Source: an uncultured Paracoccaceae bacterium
GTDB taxonomy: Bacteria > Pseudomonadota > Alphaproteobacteria > Rhodobacterales > Rhodobacteraceae
NCBI GenBank assembly: GCA_943787985.1
Contig: CALSOO010000001.1
Location: forward strand, 1-64,000
Length of the DNA stretch: 64,000 nt
Direction of reading: 5' to 3'
The position numbers and the translations under genes are program-made. This document shows, piece by piece, positions 8,255-16,768 of the stretch. The notes beneath the pieces were generated by a model. The model saw nothing but the letters and a program-made list of their open reading frames with translations. It had not been told where the DNA came from and did not search any database. Position 1 is the first letter of the stretch, and every line of letters begins with the position of its first letter.

Positions 8255-9189
8255 GGCGCAAGTGGCGTCCACCTTTGGGTCTTGTGATCGGTGGTGGGCT
8301 GGCAGGCGCATTGCTGACGCCGCTTTTGGGGATCACTTATTTTCGGGTTTTCGGAAACATCATGGGGCGCAACGAAGTCGCCTTGTTGGTGGTTTGCATT
8401 GCGATTGTCGCCACGACGATCTTGGGGTTCTTGCTATGGCGTTTGGTTTTGCGCCCGGTCTACGCGCTCACGCGGCATGCTGATGCGCTCAAACGGGGAC
8501 GCCGCGATGTTGAGGCGCCTCGCCACTTCGGGACGCCAGAGTTTTTGAAGCTCGGCAACAGTATTATCGACATGGGAGAAACGCTGCACAATCGGGCGGA
8601 AACCATGCGCGCTTATGCGGATCACGTCACCCATGAGTTGAAGTCTCCGTTGACGAGTATCCAAGGGGCGGCCGAACTGCTGGAGGACCCGAACCTGTCC
8701 GCGCAGGATCGGGCCACGTTGACCGCAACGCTGAGCACTGCAAGCAAGCGGATGGCTGCGCTGTTGGACGATCTGCGCCGCCACGCCAAAGCCAGTCAAA
8801 CCACAGGGATAGGAGAGACTGCGCTGGGCGATGTCGTGCCACGGATTGAAGGGCTGGACATTCGGATTGAGGGCCACGCGCCTGTGCCGATGCCGCGGGA
8901 CGAATTGAGTGCGGTATTGGTCCAACTGGCGCAAAATGCCCGCGATCATGGTGCGGACGCGCTGGATGTGTTGTGGGAAAACGGGCGGATGGTGCTGGCA
9001 GACAATGGGCCCGGAATTGCCGAGGGCGACAGATCGCGTGTGTTTGATCCGTTTTTTACCACGCGGCGTGCGCAGGGCGGGACAGGCATGGGCCTGAGCA
9101 TTGTGCGCAGCATGATCACGGCACACGGCGGCCGGATCGAGCTTTTGACCTCTGATCACGGGACGTCGTTCTTGATCACATTTGACTAG
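8242..9189 (+). CDS. Membrane sensor histidine kinase
   Basis: 315 residues from the ATG that gives MQRVGRKWRPP; an earlier in-frame ATG at 8191 lies well inside the regulator gene and is less likely. Two membrane spans (about 12-32 and 50-72) enclose only a very short periplasmic loop, so sensing may occur in the membrane or through the neighbouring membrane protein. Then follow a HAMP-like linker, the H-box HVTHELKSPLTSIQG with the phosphorylated His, the N-box QNARDHGA, and the ATP lid DNGPGIA...GGTGMGLSIVRS. The three-gene arrangement suggests a self-contained sensory unit. Confidence 0.88.
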   Translation: MQRVGRKWRPPLGLVIGGGLAGALLTPLLGITYFRVFGNIMGRNEVALLVVCIAIVATTILGFLLWRLVLRPVYALTRHADALKRGRRDVEAPRHFGTPEFLKLGNSIIDMGETLHNRAETMRAYADHVTHELKSPLTSIQGAAELLEDPNLSAQDRATLTATLSTASKRMAALLDDLRRHAKASQTTGIGETALGDVVPRIEGLDIRIEGHAPVPMPRDELSAVLVQLAQNARDHGADALDVLWENGRMVLADNGPGIAEGDRSRVFDPFFTTRRAQGGTGMGLSIVRSMITAHGGRIELLTSDHGTSFLITFD

Positions 9190-9211
9190 AAAACACAGTT
9201 GCTCATCTGAT

Positions 9212-9232
9212 TGTGAATGATAATCGTTCGCA
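9212..9232. promoter_or_regulatory. Fur-family box upstream of the sit operon (distal)
   Basis: A quasi-palindrome of 21 bases, TG(T/C)GAA(T/C)GAT-A-ATC(G/A)TTC(G/A)CA in form, with 16 of 21 positions matching its own reverse complement. It contains GATAATC, close to classical Fur sites, and lies just upstream of the -35 hexamer. In alphaproteobacteria, Fur homologues acting on sit genes are often the manganese regulator Mur. Confidence 0.6.
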
Positions 9233-9237
9233 AAAAC

Positions 9238-9267
9238 TTGACAAGTTGCAAATGACTCGCATATTCA
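9238..9267 (+). promoter_or_regulatory. sit promoter with an internal Mur/Fur-type box
   Basis: TTGACA (9238-9243) and TATTCA (9262-9267) with an 18-base spacer form a good sigma-70 promoter. The spacer holds TGCAAATGACTCGCA (9247-9261), an inverted repeat matching at all but four symmetric positions plus the centre. Binding there would block RNA polymerase, the standard layout for repression when metal is replete. Confidence 0.6.
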
Positions 9268-9290
9268 GTTTTAGACAATTGGAGTGCTTT

Positions 9291-10253
9291 ATGTTCACGC
9301 GCCGTGGATTTCTTATCGGATCAACTGCAACACTGACTGCTTTTTCGGCGCCGGCCGCTTTTGCCGCCGGGCCATTGACCGTCGTGGCAACAACCGGAAT
9401 GATTGCTGACGCCGTGCGCCGTATCGGTGGTGACGCGGTCGAGGTCAAAGCATTGATGGGATCGGGCGTCGACCCGCACTCTTATCGCCAGACCCGCACG
9501 GATATCGTTGCGATGACCCGCGCCGACCTGGTGTTGTGGCACGGGTTGTACCTCGAAGCGCAGATGGAAGATTTTTTCGCGGATTTGGGGCGCAAACGGG
9601 CCGTTGTTCCTGTTGCCGAAGGGCTGCCACGTGACACTCTTTTGGGTCATGATTCCTACGAGAACCGCTTTGATCCGCATGTCTGGATGGATCCGTCCAT
9701 GTGGATCGGCGTGATTGACGCCGTCGCCTATGCCCTTTCCGAAGCGCGCCCTGACCTTGCTGGAACCTTTACCGCCAATGCAGATCGCTATGCACAAGAA
9801 CTCAAAGCCCTAGCGGTTTACGCCGAGGGCGCCTTGGCCAAAGTGCCGGCCCAGAACCGCGTGTTGCTGACCGCGCATGACGCCTTTGGCTATTTCGGGC
9901 GGGCTTACGGGTTCGAAGTGATCGGAATTCAAGGGATTTCTACTGAATCAGAGGCCGGTTTGAACCGCATCACCTCCCTTGTCGATGTGTTGGTCGACCG
10001 CAAAGTCCCCGCGGCGTTTGTGGAAACTTCGGTGTCTGATCGCAACATTCGCGCTTTGATCGAAGGGGCTGCCGCGCGCGGTCATCAGGTCAAAATCGGG
10101 GGCGAATTGTACAGCGATGCAATGGGCGAAGAGGGCACCTATGAAGGCACATATATCGGCATGATCGATCACAACGTCACGACCATCGCCTCTGCGCTGG
10201 GCGCGGATGTGGACCTTGGCGGGATGGCTGGAAACCTTGGATTGGAAACCTGA
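9291..10253 (+). CDS. sitA: Mn/Fe ABC transporter substrate-binding protein
   Basis: 320 residues from the ATG after TTGGAG. The start RRGFLIGSTATLTAFSAP...AFA is a twin-arginine-like signal peptide with AFA cleavage near residue 25. The mature protein belongs to the cluster A-I (TroA/ZnuA/SitA) metal-binding family, with candidate ligands His in GSGVDPHSY, His in RFDPHVWMD, Glu in GISTESEAG and Asp in IGGELYSDAM. There is no long His-rich loop as in ZnuA, which favours Mn or Fe over Zn. It is the first gene of a four-gene operon with ATPase and two permeases, the sitABCD/troABCD order, under two Fur-family boxes. Confidence 0.85.
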   Translation: MFTRRGFLIGSTATLTAFSAPAAFAAGPLTVVATTGMIADAVRRIGGDAVEVKALMGSGVDPHSYRQTRTDIVAMTRADLVLWHGLYLEAQMEDFFADLGRKRAVVPVAEGLPRDTLLGHDSYENRFDPHVWMDPSMWIGVIDAVAYALSEARPDLAGTFTANADRYAQELKALAVYAEGALAKVPAQNRVLLTAHDAFGYFGRAYGFEVIGIQGISTESEAGLNRITSLVDVLVDRKVPAAFVETSVSDRNIRALIEGAAARGHQVKIGGELYSDAMGEEGTYEGTYIGMIDHNVTTIASALGADVDLGGMAGNLGLET

Positions 10254-11059
10254 TGAGCGTTGAACTCGCGACCCTGAACGGCCAGCAAGCGGACAGAACA
10301 GCGCGCGCGGACAGCCCTTTGGCTATTCGTGGCATGACGGTCTCTTACGGGCAAAAGCCTGCGGTGTTTTCTGTTGATATGACGATCCGCTCTGGTGCGA
10401 TGACTGCGATTATCGGGCCAAACGGGGCAGGAAAGTCGACCCTGCTCAAGGCTGCGTTGGGCATTCTGACGCCATTGGCCGGGACTGTGACTGTTCTTGG
10501 AAAATCCGTAGCACAGATGCGCGATCATATCGCGTATGTTCCGCAGCGGGCCAGTGTGGATTGGGATTTCCCGACGCGCGTGATCGATGTGGTGATGATG
10601 GGGCTTTACGGCCAGTTGGGCCTGTTGGGGCGCGTGCGGCAAACGCATCGCGACCAAGCCATGGCGTGTTTGAACCGTGTCGGGATGGCAGATTTTGCCA
10701 CACGCCAGATCGGGCAACTGTCGGGAGGGCAACAACAACGGGTTTTCCTTGCGCGCTCTTTGGTGCAGGCAGCCGACCTTTATCTGTTGGACGAGCCTTT
10801 TGCCGGCGTCGATGCGGCGACAGAAACGGCGATCATCGGGGTTCTAAAGGGCCTGCGGGATGCGGGCAAAACCGTTGTGGTCGTGCATCACGATCTGTCC
10901 ACGGTGACGGACTATTTCGATGATGTGTTCCTGATCAACACCCAAGTGATTGCCCAAGGGTCTGTCGCGACGACCTTTACCCAAGAGAACCTGCAAACCA
11001 CGTATGGCGGGCGGTTGGCGGGGGCGCAAATGGATGCGCTGTCCGGCACGCTTGGCTAG
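10253..11059 (+). CDS. sitB: Mn/Fe ABC transporter ATP-binding protein
   Basis: 268 residues. Walker A GPNGAGKST near residue 63, Q-loop VPQR, ABC signature LSGGQQQR, Walker B LYLLDEPFAGVD and the switch His in VVVHHDL are all intact. It energises metal import through the two permeases encoded next. The ATG overlaps the stop of the binding-protein gene by one codon position (TGATGAG), giving coupled translation. The first 25 residues are a poorly conserved extension before the ABC domain; an internal start is possible but has no better ribosome binding site. Confidence 0.9.
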   Translation: MSVELATLNGQQADRTARADSPLAIRGMTVSYGQKPAVFSVDMTIRSGAMTAIIGPNGAGKSTLLKAALGILTPLAGTVTVLGKSVAQMRDHIAYVPQRASVDWDFPTRVIDVVMMGLYGQLGLLGRVRQTHRDQAMACLNRVGMADFATRQIGQLSGGQQQRVFLARSLVQAADLYLLDEPFAGVDAATETAIIGVLKGLRDAGKTVVVVHHDLSTVTDYFDDVFLINTQVIAQGSVATTFTQENLQTTYGGRLAGAQMDALSGTLG

Positions 11060-11062
11060 GGC

Positions 11063-12268
11063 ATGATTTGGGACGCACTGTTCCTTGGTCTTGGCTATAA
11101 CGCCACATTGGTGACCATTGGCGCGATGCTGCTGGGCATGGCCGCAGGCGTTGGCGGGACTTTCCTTTTTTTGCGCAAGCGTGCTTTGGTCAGTGATGCG
11201 GTGGCGCATGCGACCTTGCCCGGAGTCGGGTTGGCCTTCATCGTGATGGTGGCGTTTGGCGGCGACGGACGGTCGCTTGTCGGTTTGCTGTTGGGGGGGG
11301 CAATGTCTGCGGGCATCGGGCTGCTGTGCGTCAGCTGGCTGAGCACCCGCACGCGTCTGGCCGAAGATGCCGCTATTGGCGCGGTGCTGTCTGTTTTCTT
11401 TGGATTCGGGATCGTGATCCTGACCGTTATCCAGGCCATGAACGCCGGGCGACAGGCCGGGCTGGAAGGGTTCTTGCTTGGCTCTACTGCAGGGATGTTG
11501 CGCACAGATGCGATTGTTCTGGCCGTTTCGGCGGCTTTGACGCTGGGGCTGGTTTTGCTTTTGCGCAGGCCGCTGACTCTGGCGTCATTCGATCCAGAGT
11601 ACGCCAGTGCATCAGGGCGCAGTATCGCGCGGATTGATCTGGCGATGATGGGGATTGTGTTGGCCGTGACGGTCGTGGGCCTCAAGATTGTGGGGCTGAT
11701 CCTGATCGTCGCGCTGCTGATCATCCCGCCTGTGACGGCGCGCTTTTGGACCGAACGCACGGACCACGTTGTTGCGATTTCGGGCCTTGTTGGAGGTTTT
11801 GCAGGGTACCTAGGGGCGGCGACGTCGGCTGCGGTGCCGGATGTGCCCACGGGCCCGATCATCGTTTTGATCAGCTTTGCCCTGTTTGCCCTGTCGTTGC
11901 TGTTTGCCCCTCAGCGGGGTGTGCTCTCATCTTTTTTGCGGCACCGGTCCTTTCAGCGCCGTGTGCATTTGCGCCAAGGCTTGCTGGCACTTGCCCAACA
12001 TCAACCGATCTATGAGGGGCTGACAATGCGGTTGCTGAAAAACGCAGGGTTGGTTCTGGCGGACGGGGTCCCGACGGATGCCGGCAAAGCGCGGGCGGCC
12101 AAGGCGATGCTGGACGAGGCACGCTGGACCATTGTGCGCGGTGATCAAAGCTATGAAGCGGCGGCCATATTGTACGACGGCTTGACCGATCTTGAGACGC
12201 TTTTGACGGCGGATCAGTTGCAGGACGTGGATGCGCGCCTTAGCAAACCGCACGGGGTAGGGGCATGA
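11063..12268 (+). CDS. sitC: Mn/Fe ABC transporter permease with C-terminal winged-helix-like extension
   Basis: 401 residues against about 280-300 for the usual ABC-3 (ZnuB/TroC) permease. Residues 1-290 hold eight or nine membrane spans, with the family signatures DAVAHATLPGVGLAF and IVGLILIVALLIIPP. Residues 300-401 are soluble and helical (HLRQGLLALAQHQ, GLTMRLLKNAGLVLADG, LDEARWTIVRGDQ). This resembles the DtxR-like winged-helix tail seen on some TroC/MntC permeases and could sense or transmit the metal state. It overlaps the next permease by four bases. Confidence 0.85.
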   Translation: MIWDALFLGLGYNATLVTIGAMLLGMAAGVGGTFLFLRKRALVSDAVAHATLPGVGLAFIVMVAFGGDGRSLVGLLLGGAMSAGIGLLCVSWLSTRTRLAEDAAIGAVLSVFFGFGIVILTVIQAMNAGRQAGLEGFLLGSTAGMLRTDAIVLAVSAALTLGLVLLLRRPLTLASFDPEYASASGRSIARIDLAMMGIVLAVTVVGLKIVGLILIVALLIIPPVTARFWTERTDHVVAISGLVGGFAGYLGAATSAAVPDVPTGPIIVLISFALFALSLLFAPQRGVLSSFLRHRSFQRRVHLRQGLLALAQHQPIYEGLTMRLLKNAGLVLADGVPTDAGKARAAKAMLDEARWTIVRGDQSYEAAAILYDGLTDLETLLTADQLQDVDARLSKPHGVGA

Positions 12269-13176
12269 GCGGCGCAGAGTTTGTCCCACTTTCCCTGACG
12301 CCGATGTTGATCGGCATCTTTGTGGCAATGGCCTGTGCCTTGCCTGGAAATTTTTTGCTGCTGCGCCGTCAGGCGTTGATCGGGGATGCAATCAGCCACG
12401 TCGTGCTGCCCGGTATTGTGGTGGCGTTTCTGCTGAGCGGGGCCGTGGCAGCCTTGCCGATGTTGTTGGGCGCGGCGGGGGCGGCTGTGATTGCGGTTGC
12501 CGCCATTGAAGGCATCCGCCGTGTTGGACGCATTGAACCCGGGGCGGCGATGGGCGTTGTGTTCACCACGATGTTTGCCGGGGGCGTTCTGCTGTTGGAA
12601 ATCTCGGACACCAGCGATGTGCATCTGGATGTGGAGCATGCGCTGTTTGGAAACCTTGAAAGCCTGATCTGGCTGGATGCGTTTGGGTGGGCGTCCTTGC
12701 TGGACCCCGAAGCGTTGGCCGGACTGCCTGTCGAGTTGCCGCGTATGGCTGCGACTTTTGTTTTGGTGGGTGCGTTTGTCGCGCTGTTCTGGCGGCCGCT
12801 CAAAATTTCGACGTTTGATGAAGGGTTCGCCCAAACCATCGGGATGCGTACCCGTCCTTTGGGGCTGGCCTTGGTCGTCGTGTCCGCCATCGCTGCGGTC
12901 GCGGCCTTTGATGCGGTGGGATCGATCATTGTGATCGCCATGTTCATCTGCCCCCCGGCGGCCGCGCGCCTGATGACGAACCGTTTGGAAACTCAAGTGG
13001 CGTGGTCCATGGTATTTGCCATTTTGGCGGCGGTCACGGGCTATGTGCTGGCTGGATACGGCCCGCTTTGGATGGGGTTTGATGCCTCTGTCAGCGCGGC
13101 GGGCATGATCGCGACGATGTCTGGTGTGATCCTCGCGATTGCAGCCTTTGCAGGGCCACACCGCCGCAGCGTTTAG
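12265..13176 (+). CDS. sitD: Second Mn/Fe ABC transporter permease
   Basis: 303 residues of the ABC-3 family, with spans spread over the whole length. DAISHVVLPGIVVAFLL and GSIIVIAMFICPPAAARL are the paralogous counterparts of the signatures in the preceding permease. The pair should form a heterodimeric channel, as in SitC/SitD and TroC/TroD. The start lies within the end of the preceding gene (GCATGA overlap). Its stop overlaps the stop of the convergent hydrolase gene by four bases, so no intergenic terminator exists and transcripts from both sides must overlap. Confidence 0.88.
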   Translation: MSGAEFVPLSLTPMLIGIFVAMACALPGNFLLLRRQALIGDAISHVVLPGIVVAFLLSGAVAALPMLLGAAGAAVIAVAAIEGIRRVGRIEPGAAMGVVFTTMFAGGVLLLEISDTSDVHLDVEHALFGNLESLIWLDAFGWASLLDPEALAGLPVELPRMAATFVLVGAFVALFWRPLKISTFDEGFAQTIGMRTRPLGLALVVVSAIAAVAAFDAVGSIIVIAMFICPPAAARLMTNRLETQVAWSMVFAILAAVTGYVLAGYGPLWMGFDASVSAAGMIATMSGVILAIAAFAGPHRRSV

Positions 13177-13532
13177 CTTCCGCGGTAGGTGGAATATCCA
13201 AACGGCGAAAGCAGCAGGGGCACATGGTAATGGGACTCTGCGTCGCTGATCCCGAACCGGATTGGAATGACGTTCAGGAACCGTGGATCTCCGGGTGGGG
13301 TTCCGATGGCATCAAGATAGGCGCCTGCGTGAAACTCCAGTTCGTATTCGCCCGTTTTGAAGGCATCCTTTGGCAGGATCGGGCTGTCCGTGCGGCCGTC
13401 GCTGTTGGTTGTCATCTGTGTGACTTGGACGCGTTTGCCGCCTGAAAGGTCGAACAGGACGATTGTCAGGCCGTTTGCCGGCAGCCCCCGCGCTGTGTCC
13501 AGAACATGTGTTGTGAGGTAACCATTCGCCAT
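13173..13532 (-). CDS. uraH: 5-hydroxyisourate hydrolase
   Basis: Second enzyme of urate degradation: hydrolyses 5-hydroxyisourate to OHCU. 119 residues from MANGYLTTHVLDT; a longer reading exists but the family starts at this point and a GGGAAG precedes the ATG. The transthyretin-like fold is recognisable: His in LTTHVLD, Arg in NSDGRTD, His in ESHYHVPLLLSPFGYSTYRGS, and the C-terminal YRGS tetrapeptide diagnostic of the enzyme as opposed to transthyretin. The divergent neighbour is a purine-type permease, which supports a role in urate use. Other pathway enzymes are not in the window. Confidence 0.93.
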   Translation of the reverse strand: MANGYLTTHVLDTARGLPANGLTIVLFDLSGGKRVQVTQMTTNSDGRTDSPILPKDAFKTGEYELEFHAGAYLDAIGTPPGDPRFLNVIPIRFGISDAESHYHVPLLLSPFGYSTYRGS

Positions 13533-13722
13533 TGTGTGCTTCCCGTTATTTCCGGTGAGGTTGAACACAGCAGGGGCGCGAAGGCAAAAGAAAATCCGGA
13601 ACTATGTCCGGACGTTTCTCCGTTGCTTTCCCGTCTAAGATGATGTGAACATTACCCTGTTCAAAGCGCCATTGAACGTATTGTGTTGCATAAACACCCA
13701 TGTACGTGATTGGAGCGACCAA

Positions 13723-13736
13723 TTTTTGTACAAAAA
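13723..13736. promoter_or_regulatory. Perfect 14-bp palindrome between uraH and the purine permease
   Basis: TTTTTGTACAAAAA lies in the divergent gap of about 317 bases between uraH and the NCS2 permease. Placement and symmetry suggest an operator serving one or both genes. It shares the TTTTGTACAA core with the two tandem elements at 2356-2457. The rest of this gap shows no coding gene. Confidence 0.5.
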
Positions 13737-13849
13737 GAATGACCCATTGGCGAAACTGCAAAATCCTCTTGTTTCACCGCACAAGACCCTCATAGTGCCG
13801 AAGGCCGCGATCAAGACGGCTGTCGAATAAGAACAACGGGGACAATTTA

Positions 13850-15169
13850 ATGACAGATTCAACGAACGGGCTCTTTGCAGATCCGGACGCAACGCCACCG
13901 CTGGCACAAGCCATTCCGCTTGGGCTTCAACATGTTTTGGCGATGTTTGCGTCAAACGTAACGCCTTCCATCATCGTTGCAGGGGCCGCTGGCCTTGCCT
14001 TTGGTGGTGCAGAGCAAGTTTACCTGATCCAGATGGCGATGCTGTTTGCCGGGATCGCGACACTGTTTCAAACCGTAGGCATAGGCCCGATCGGGGCGCG
14101 TTTGCCAATCATGCAAGGCACCAGCTTTGCGTTTGTTGGTGTCCTAGCAGGCGTTGCAGCGACCCAAGGACTGAGCGTTGCACTCACGGCATGTATTATC
14201 GGTGGTGCGATCCACTTTGCCCTCGGGACTGTGATCCAACGGTTGCGCTGGTTGTTCCCACCGCTGATCACGGGTCTCGTGATTCTGGCCATCGGGTTGT
14301 ACCTCATTCCGGTTGCGATCAAATACGCAGCAGGGGGCGCTGCGACATTCCAAATGGAAGCCGAGAGCTTTGGGTCATTGATGCACTGGACCGTCGCGTT
14401 GAGCGTTGTGGTCGTGGCATTGGGGCTGAAGTTCTTCACCAAAGGCGCGCTCAGCAATTCTGCCATCCTGATCGGCCTCGTGGTTGGGTATCTCGTGGCT
14501 TTGGCATTCGGTATGGTCAACTTTGGCGCGGTGCAAAATGCGTCATGGATCACAGCGATCAAACCACTGCCCTACGGATTCGAGTTCAACTTTGGCGCGG
14601 TTTTTGCCGTTACTCTGGTGTCTATCGTGTCTGCGATTGAAACTGTTGGTGACGTTTCTGCGACGACCAAAGCAGGGGCAGGCCGTATCGCCACAGACAA
14701 GGAAGTCGCCGGCGCGACGTATGCGGACGGTCTTGGTACGGCAGTGGCCGGTGTGTTCGGTGGCTTGCCCAATACATCCTTTAGCCAGAACGTCGGCATC
14801 GTCGGCATGACAGGCATCATGAGCCGCCACGTTGTTACAATTGGTGCTTTGGTGCTGATCGTGTGTGGTCTGGTCCCCAAAGTGGGCGCTGTGATCGCGT
14901 CGATGCCGTTGCCAGTTTTGGGTGGCGGTGTGATCGTTATGTTCGGCATGGTGGCTGCTGCAGGTTTGAATATGCTTGCAGAAATCAACATGAACCGCCG
15001 CAACATGGTGATCATCGCGGTTTCGCTTGCTGCGGGCCTTGGTTTGAACCTTGTGCCATCCGCCGTGCAGTACTTGCCGGGTATCGCCAAAACACTGATG
15101 ACAAGTGCCGTGGCACCTACAGCGATCATTGCGATTGTCTTGAACCTGGCTTTGCCAGACGAAGGTTGA
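13850..15169 (+). CDS. Nucleobase:cation symporter-2 family permease (urate/xanthine/uracil type)
   Basis: 439 residues with about 13-14 membrane spans. Family motifs seen are GLQHVLAMF near residue 25, PIMQGTSFAFVGVL, a TM8-like FEFNFGAVFAVTLVSIVSAIE (Glu important for purine binding in relatives) and the NCS2 signature QNVGIVGMTGIMSR. This imports purines or uracil with H+ or Na+. The context next to 5-hydroxyisourate hydrolase makes urate or xanthine the best guess; substrate assignment is an inference. GGGGACAATTTA precedes the ATG. A clear Rho-independent terminator follows. Confidence 0.88.
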   Translation: MTDSTNGLFADPDATPPLAQAIPLGLQHVLAMFASNVTPSIIVAGAAGLAFGGAEQVYLIQMAMLFAGIATLFQTVGIGPIGARLPIMQGTSFAFVGVLAGVAATQGLSVALTACIIGGAIHFALGTVIQRLRWLFPPLITGLVILAIGLYLIPVAIKYAAGGAATFQMEAESFGSLMHWTVALSVVVVALGLKFFTKGALSNSAILIGLVVGYLVALAFGMVNFGAVQNASWITAIKPLPYGFEFNFGAVFAVTLVSIVSAIETVGDVSATTKAGAGRIATDKEVAGATYADGLGTAVAGVFGGLPNTSFSQNVGIVGMTGIMSRHVVTIGALVLIVCGLVPKVGAVIASMPLPVLGGGVIVMFGMVAAAGLNMLAEINMNRRNMVIIAVSLAAGLGLNLVPSAVQYLPGIAKTLMTSAVAPTAIIAIVLNLALPDEG

Positions 15170-15216
15170 TCCCCTTGCGCTGATCCTGTTCGGGGTTGCG
15201 TAAGAGGCATTCATTT

Positions 15217-15250
15217 AAAGGGGCGGGCGTCTAAGCGCTTGCCCCTTTTT
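15217..15250 (+). terminator. Rho-independent terminator after the NCS2 permease
   Basis: AAAGGGGCGGGCG - TCTAAG - CGCTTGCCCCTTTTT: a 13-bp stem with two G-U pairs, six-base loop and a run of five T, 48 bases after the permease stop. Confidence 0.85.
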
Positions 15251-15296
15251 GCATTTCATGGCCTGTTATCCACGCAGACAGTGATGGAGAGATGCG

Positions 15297-16646
15297 ATGA
15301 AAGACGACAACTTTTTGCGGGCCAATAATGCGCAGCATCTTTGGCATCCGATGGGGCATCCCGGGGATGCCAAAGAGAACGCACCCGCCATCATTTCAGG
15401 GGCTGATGGCTCTGTGATCAAGGACATCGACGGGCATGAAACTGTTGATGCCGTTGGGGGGTTGTGGTGCGTAAACCTTGGGTATTCCAACGACGTTGTC
15501 AAAGACGCGATTGCCAAGCAACTCTATGATCTGCCTTATTATTCTGCCTTTGCAGGCACATCCAACCCTACGGCAATCGAGGCATCATATGCGGTGCGCG
15601 AGTTCTTTGCGGCCGATGGTATGGGGCGCGTGTTTTTCACCTCTGGCGGTTCGGATTCTGTCGAAACCTGCTTGCGTCTGGCCCGCCAGTATCATCGCAT
15701 CAAAGGGGAGCCGAACCGCACCAAGTTTCTGTCTTTGAAAAAGGGCTACCACGGCACGCATTTCGGCGGCGCATCGGTGAACGGCAACAACCGTTTTCGT
15801 ATCAGCTACGAACCGCTTTTGCCGGGCTGTTTCCACATGCCCAGCCCGTATCCCTACCGAAACCCATTTAACGAAATCGACCCCGACATTCTGGCGCAAA
15901 ACATTGCCGCCGCTATGGAAGACGAGATTGCCTTCCAGGGGGCGGGCAGTATCGCCGCTTTTATTATGGAGCCGATCCAAGGCGCCGGTGGTGTTATTGT
16001 TCCGGGGCAGAATTTCATGAAGCTGATGCGCGAGATTTGCGACCGCCATGGAATTTTGATGATAGCTGACGAAGTCATCACCGGCTTTGGACGGTCCGGC
16101 GACTGGTCGGGCAGCCGCCATTTTGGCGTTCAGCCTGACATGATGTGCTGCGCCAAGGGGATCACGTCCGGCTACTTTCCTGTCGGGGCTGCTTTGATGT
16201 CCGATGCCGTTGCCGAAGTTTTTGAAACCGCTGGTGAAGAGGGGGCCATTTTCCATGGCTATACCTATTCTGCCCACCCCGTTGGGGCGGCGGCGGTTAC
16301 GGCTTGTCTGGCGGAAACCATACGTCTGGACACCAAAACCAATGCTGCTGCGCGTGGGACGCAACTTTTTGAAGGGTGCCGCGCCTTGATGGAAAAGTAT
16401 GACATTATTGGCGATGTGCGCGGCGGTCACGGTTTGATGACAGGGGTCGAACTTGTCTCTGACCGCGCGGCTAAAACGCCGATGGACATGGCCACGATGA
16501 AACGTATTCACAAGGCTGCTTATGATGCAGGGGCGATGGTGCGTTTGGGCGGAAACAACATCCTGATGTCGCCGCCGCTGATCATCACAGAAGCCGAAGT
16601 CGAGCGCATTCTCAGCGCGTTGGATGCGGGCTTGAAAGCCGCTTGA
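15297..16646 (+). CDS. Class III PLP-dependent aminotransferase
   Basis: 449 residues, typical length of the omega-amino acid:pyruvate/taurine:pyruvate group. The PLP lysine is Lys287 (CCAKGITSGYFP), the pyridine-N-binding Asp258 lies in IADEVITGFGRSG, the cofactor phosphate loop is FFTSGGSDSVET near 113-124, and KKGYHGTHFGG stacks on the ring. The N-terminal HLWHPMGH matches aminotransferases acting on beta-alanine, taurine and polyamine-type amines; the exact amine is not deducible. It stands alone after the terminator of the permease, with GGAGAG before the ATG. Confidence 0.88.
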   Translation: MKDDNFLRANNAQHLWHPMGHPGDAKENAPAIISGADGSVIKDIDGHETVDAVGGLWCVNLGYSNDVVKDAIAKQLYDLPYYSAFAGTSNPTAIEASYAVREFFAADGMGRVFFTSGGSDSVETCLRLARQYHRIKGEPNRTKFLSLKKGYHGTHFGGASVNGNNRFRISYEPLLPGCFHMPSPYPYRNPFNEIDPDILAQNIAAAMEDEIAFQGAGSIAAFIMEPIQGAGGVIVPGQNFMKLMREICDRHGILMIADEVITGFGRSGDWSGSRHFGVQPDMMCCAKGITSGYFPVGAALMSDAVAEVFETAGEEGAIFHGYTYSAHPVGAAAVTACLAETIRLDTKTNAAARGTQLFEGCRALMEKYDIIGDVRGGHGLMTGVELVSDRAAKTPMDMATMKRIHKAAYDAGAMVRLGGNNILMSPPLIITEAEVERILSALDAGLKAA

Positions 16647-16651
16647 ACGTA

Positions 16652-16678
16652 TGGCGTCTGAAAGGGTACGCCAGTTTT
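16652..16678 (+). terminator. Weak candidate terminator after the aminotransferase
   Basis: TGGCGT / ACGCCA stem of six base pairs with a ten-base loop, followed by GTTTTC, six bases after the aminotransferase stop. Short stem and short T-run make it only a candidate. Confidence 0.4.
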
Positions 16679-16768
16679 CAGCCGTGTTAACTTTGGCGGT
16701 GGAAACTGGTGCCAACCGGGGTGCAGGTCGCTGGTCGAATCGCACCAGCGCGTGCTAGATATGGCGCT

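Noticed and set aside
15585..16745. 386-codon minus-strand frame over the aminotransferase
   Set aside because: The plus-strand gene has all catalytic residues; the antisense translation is low-complexity and His/Arg rich.
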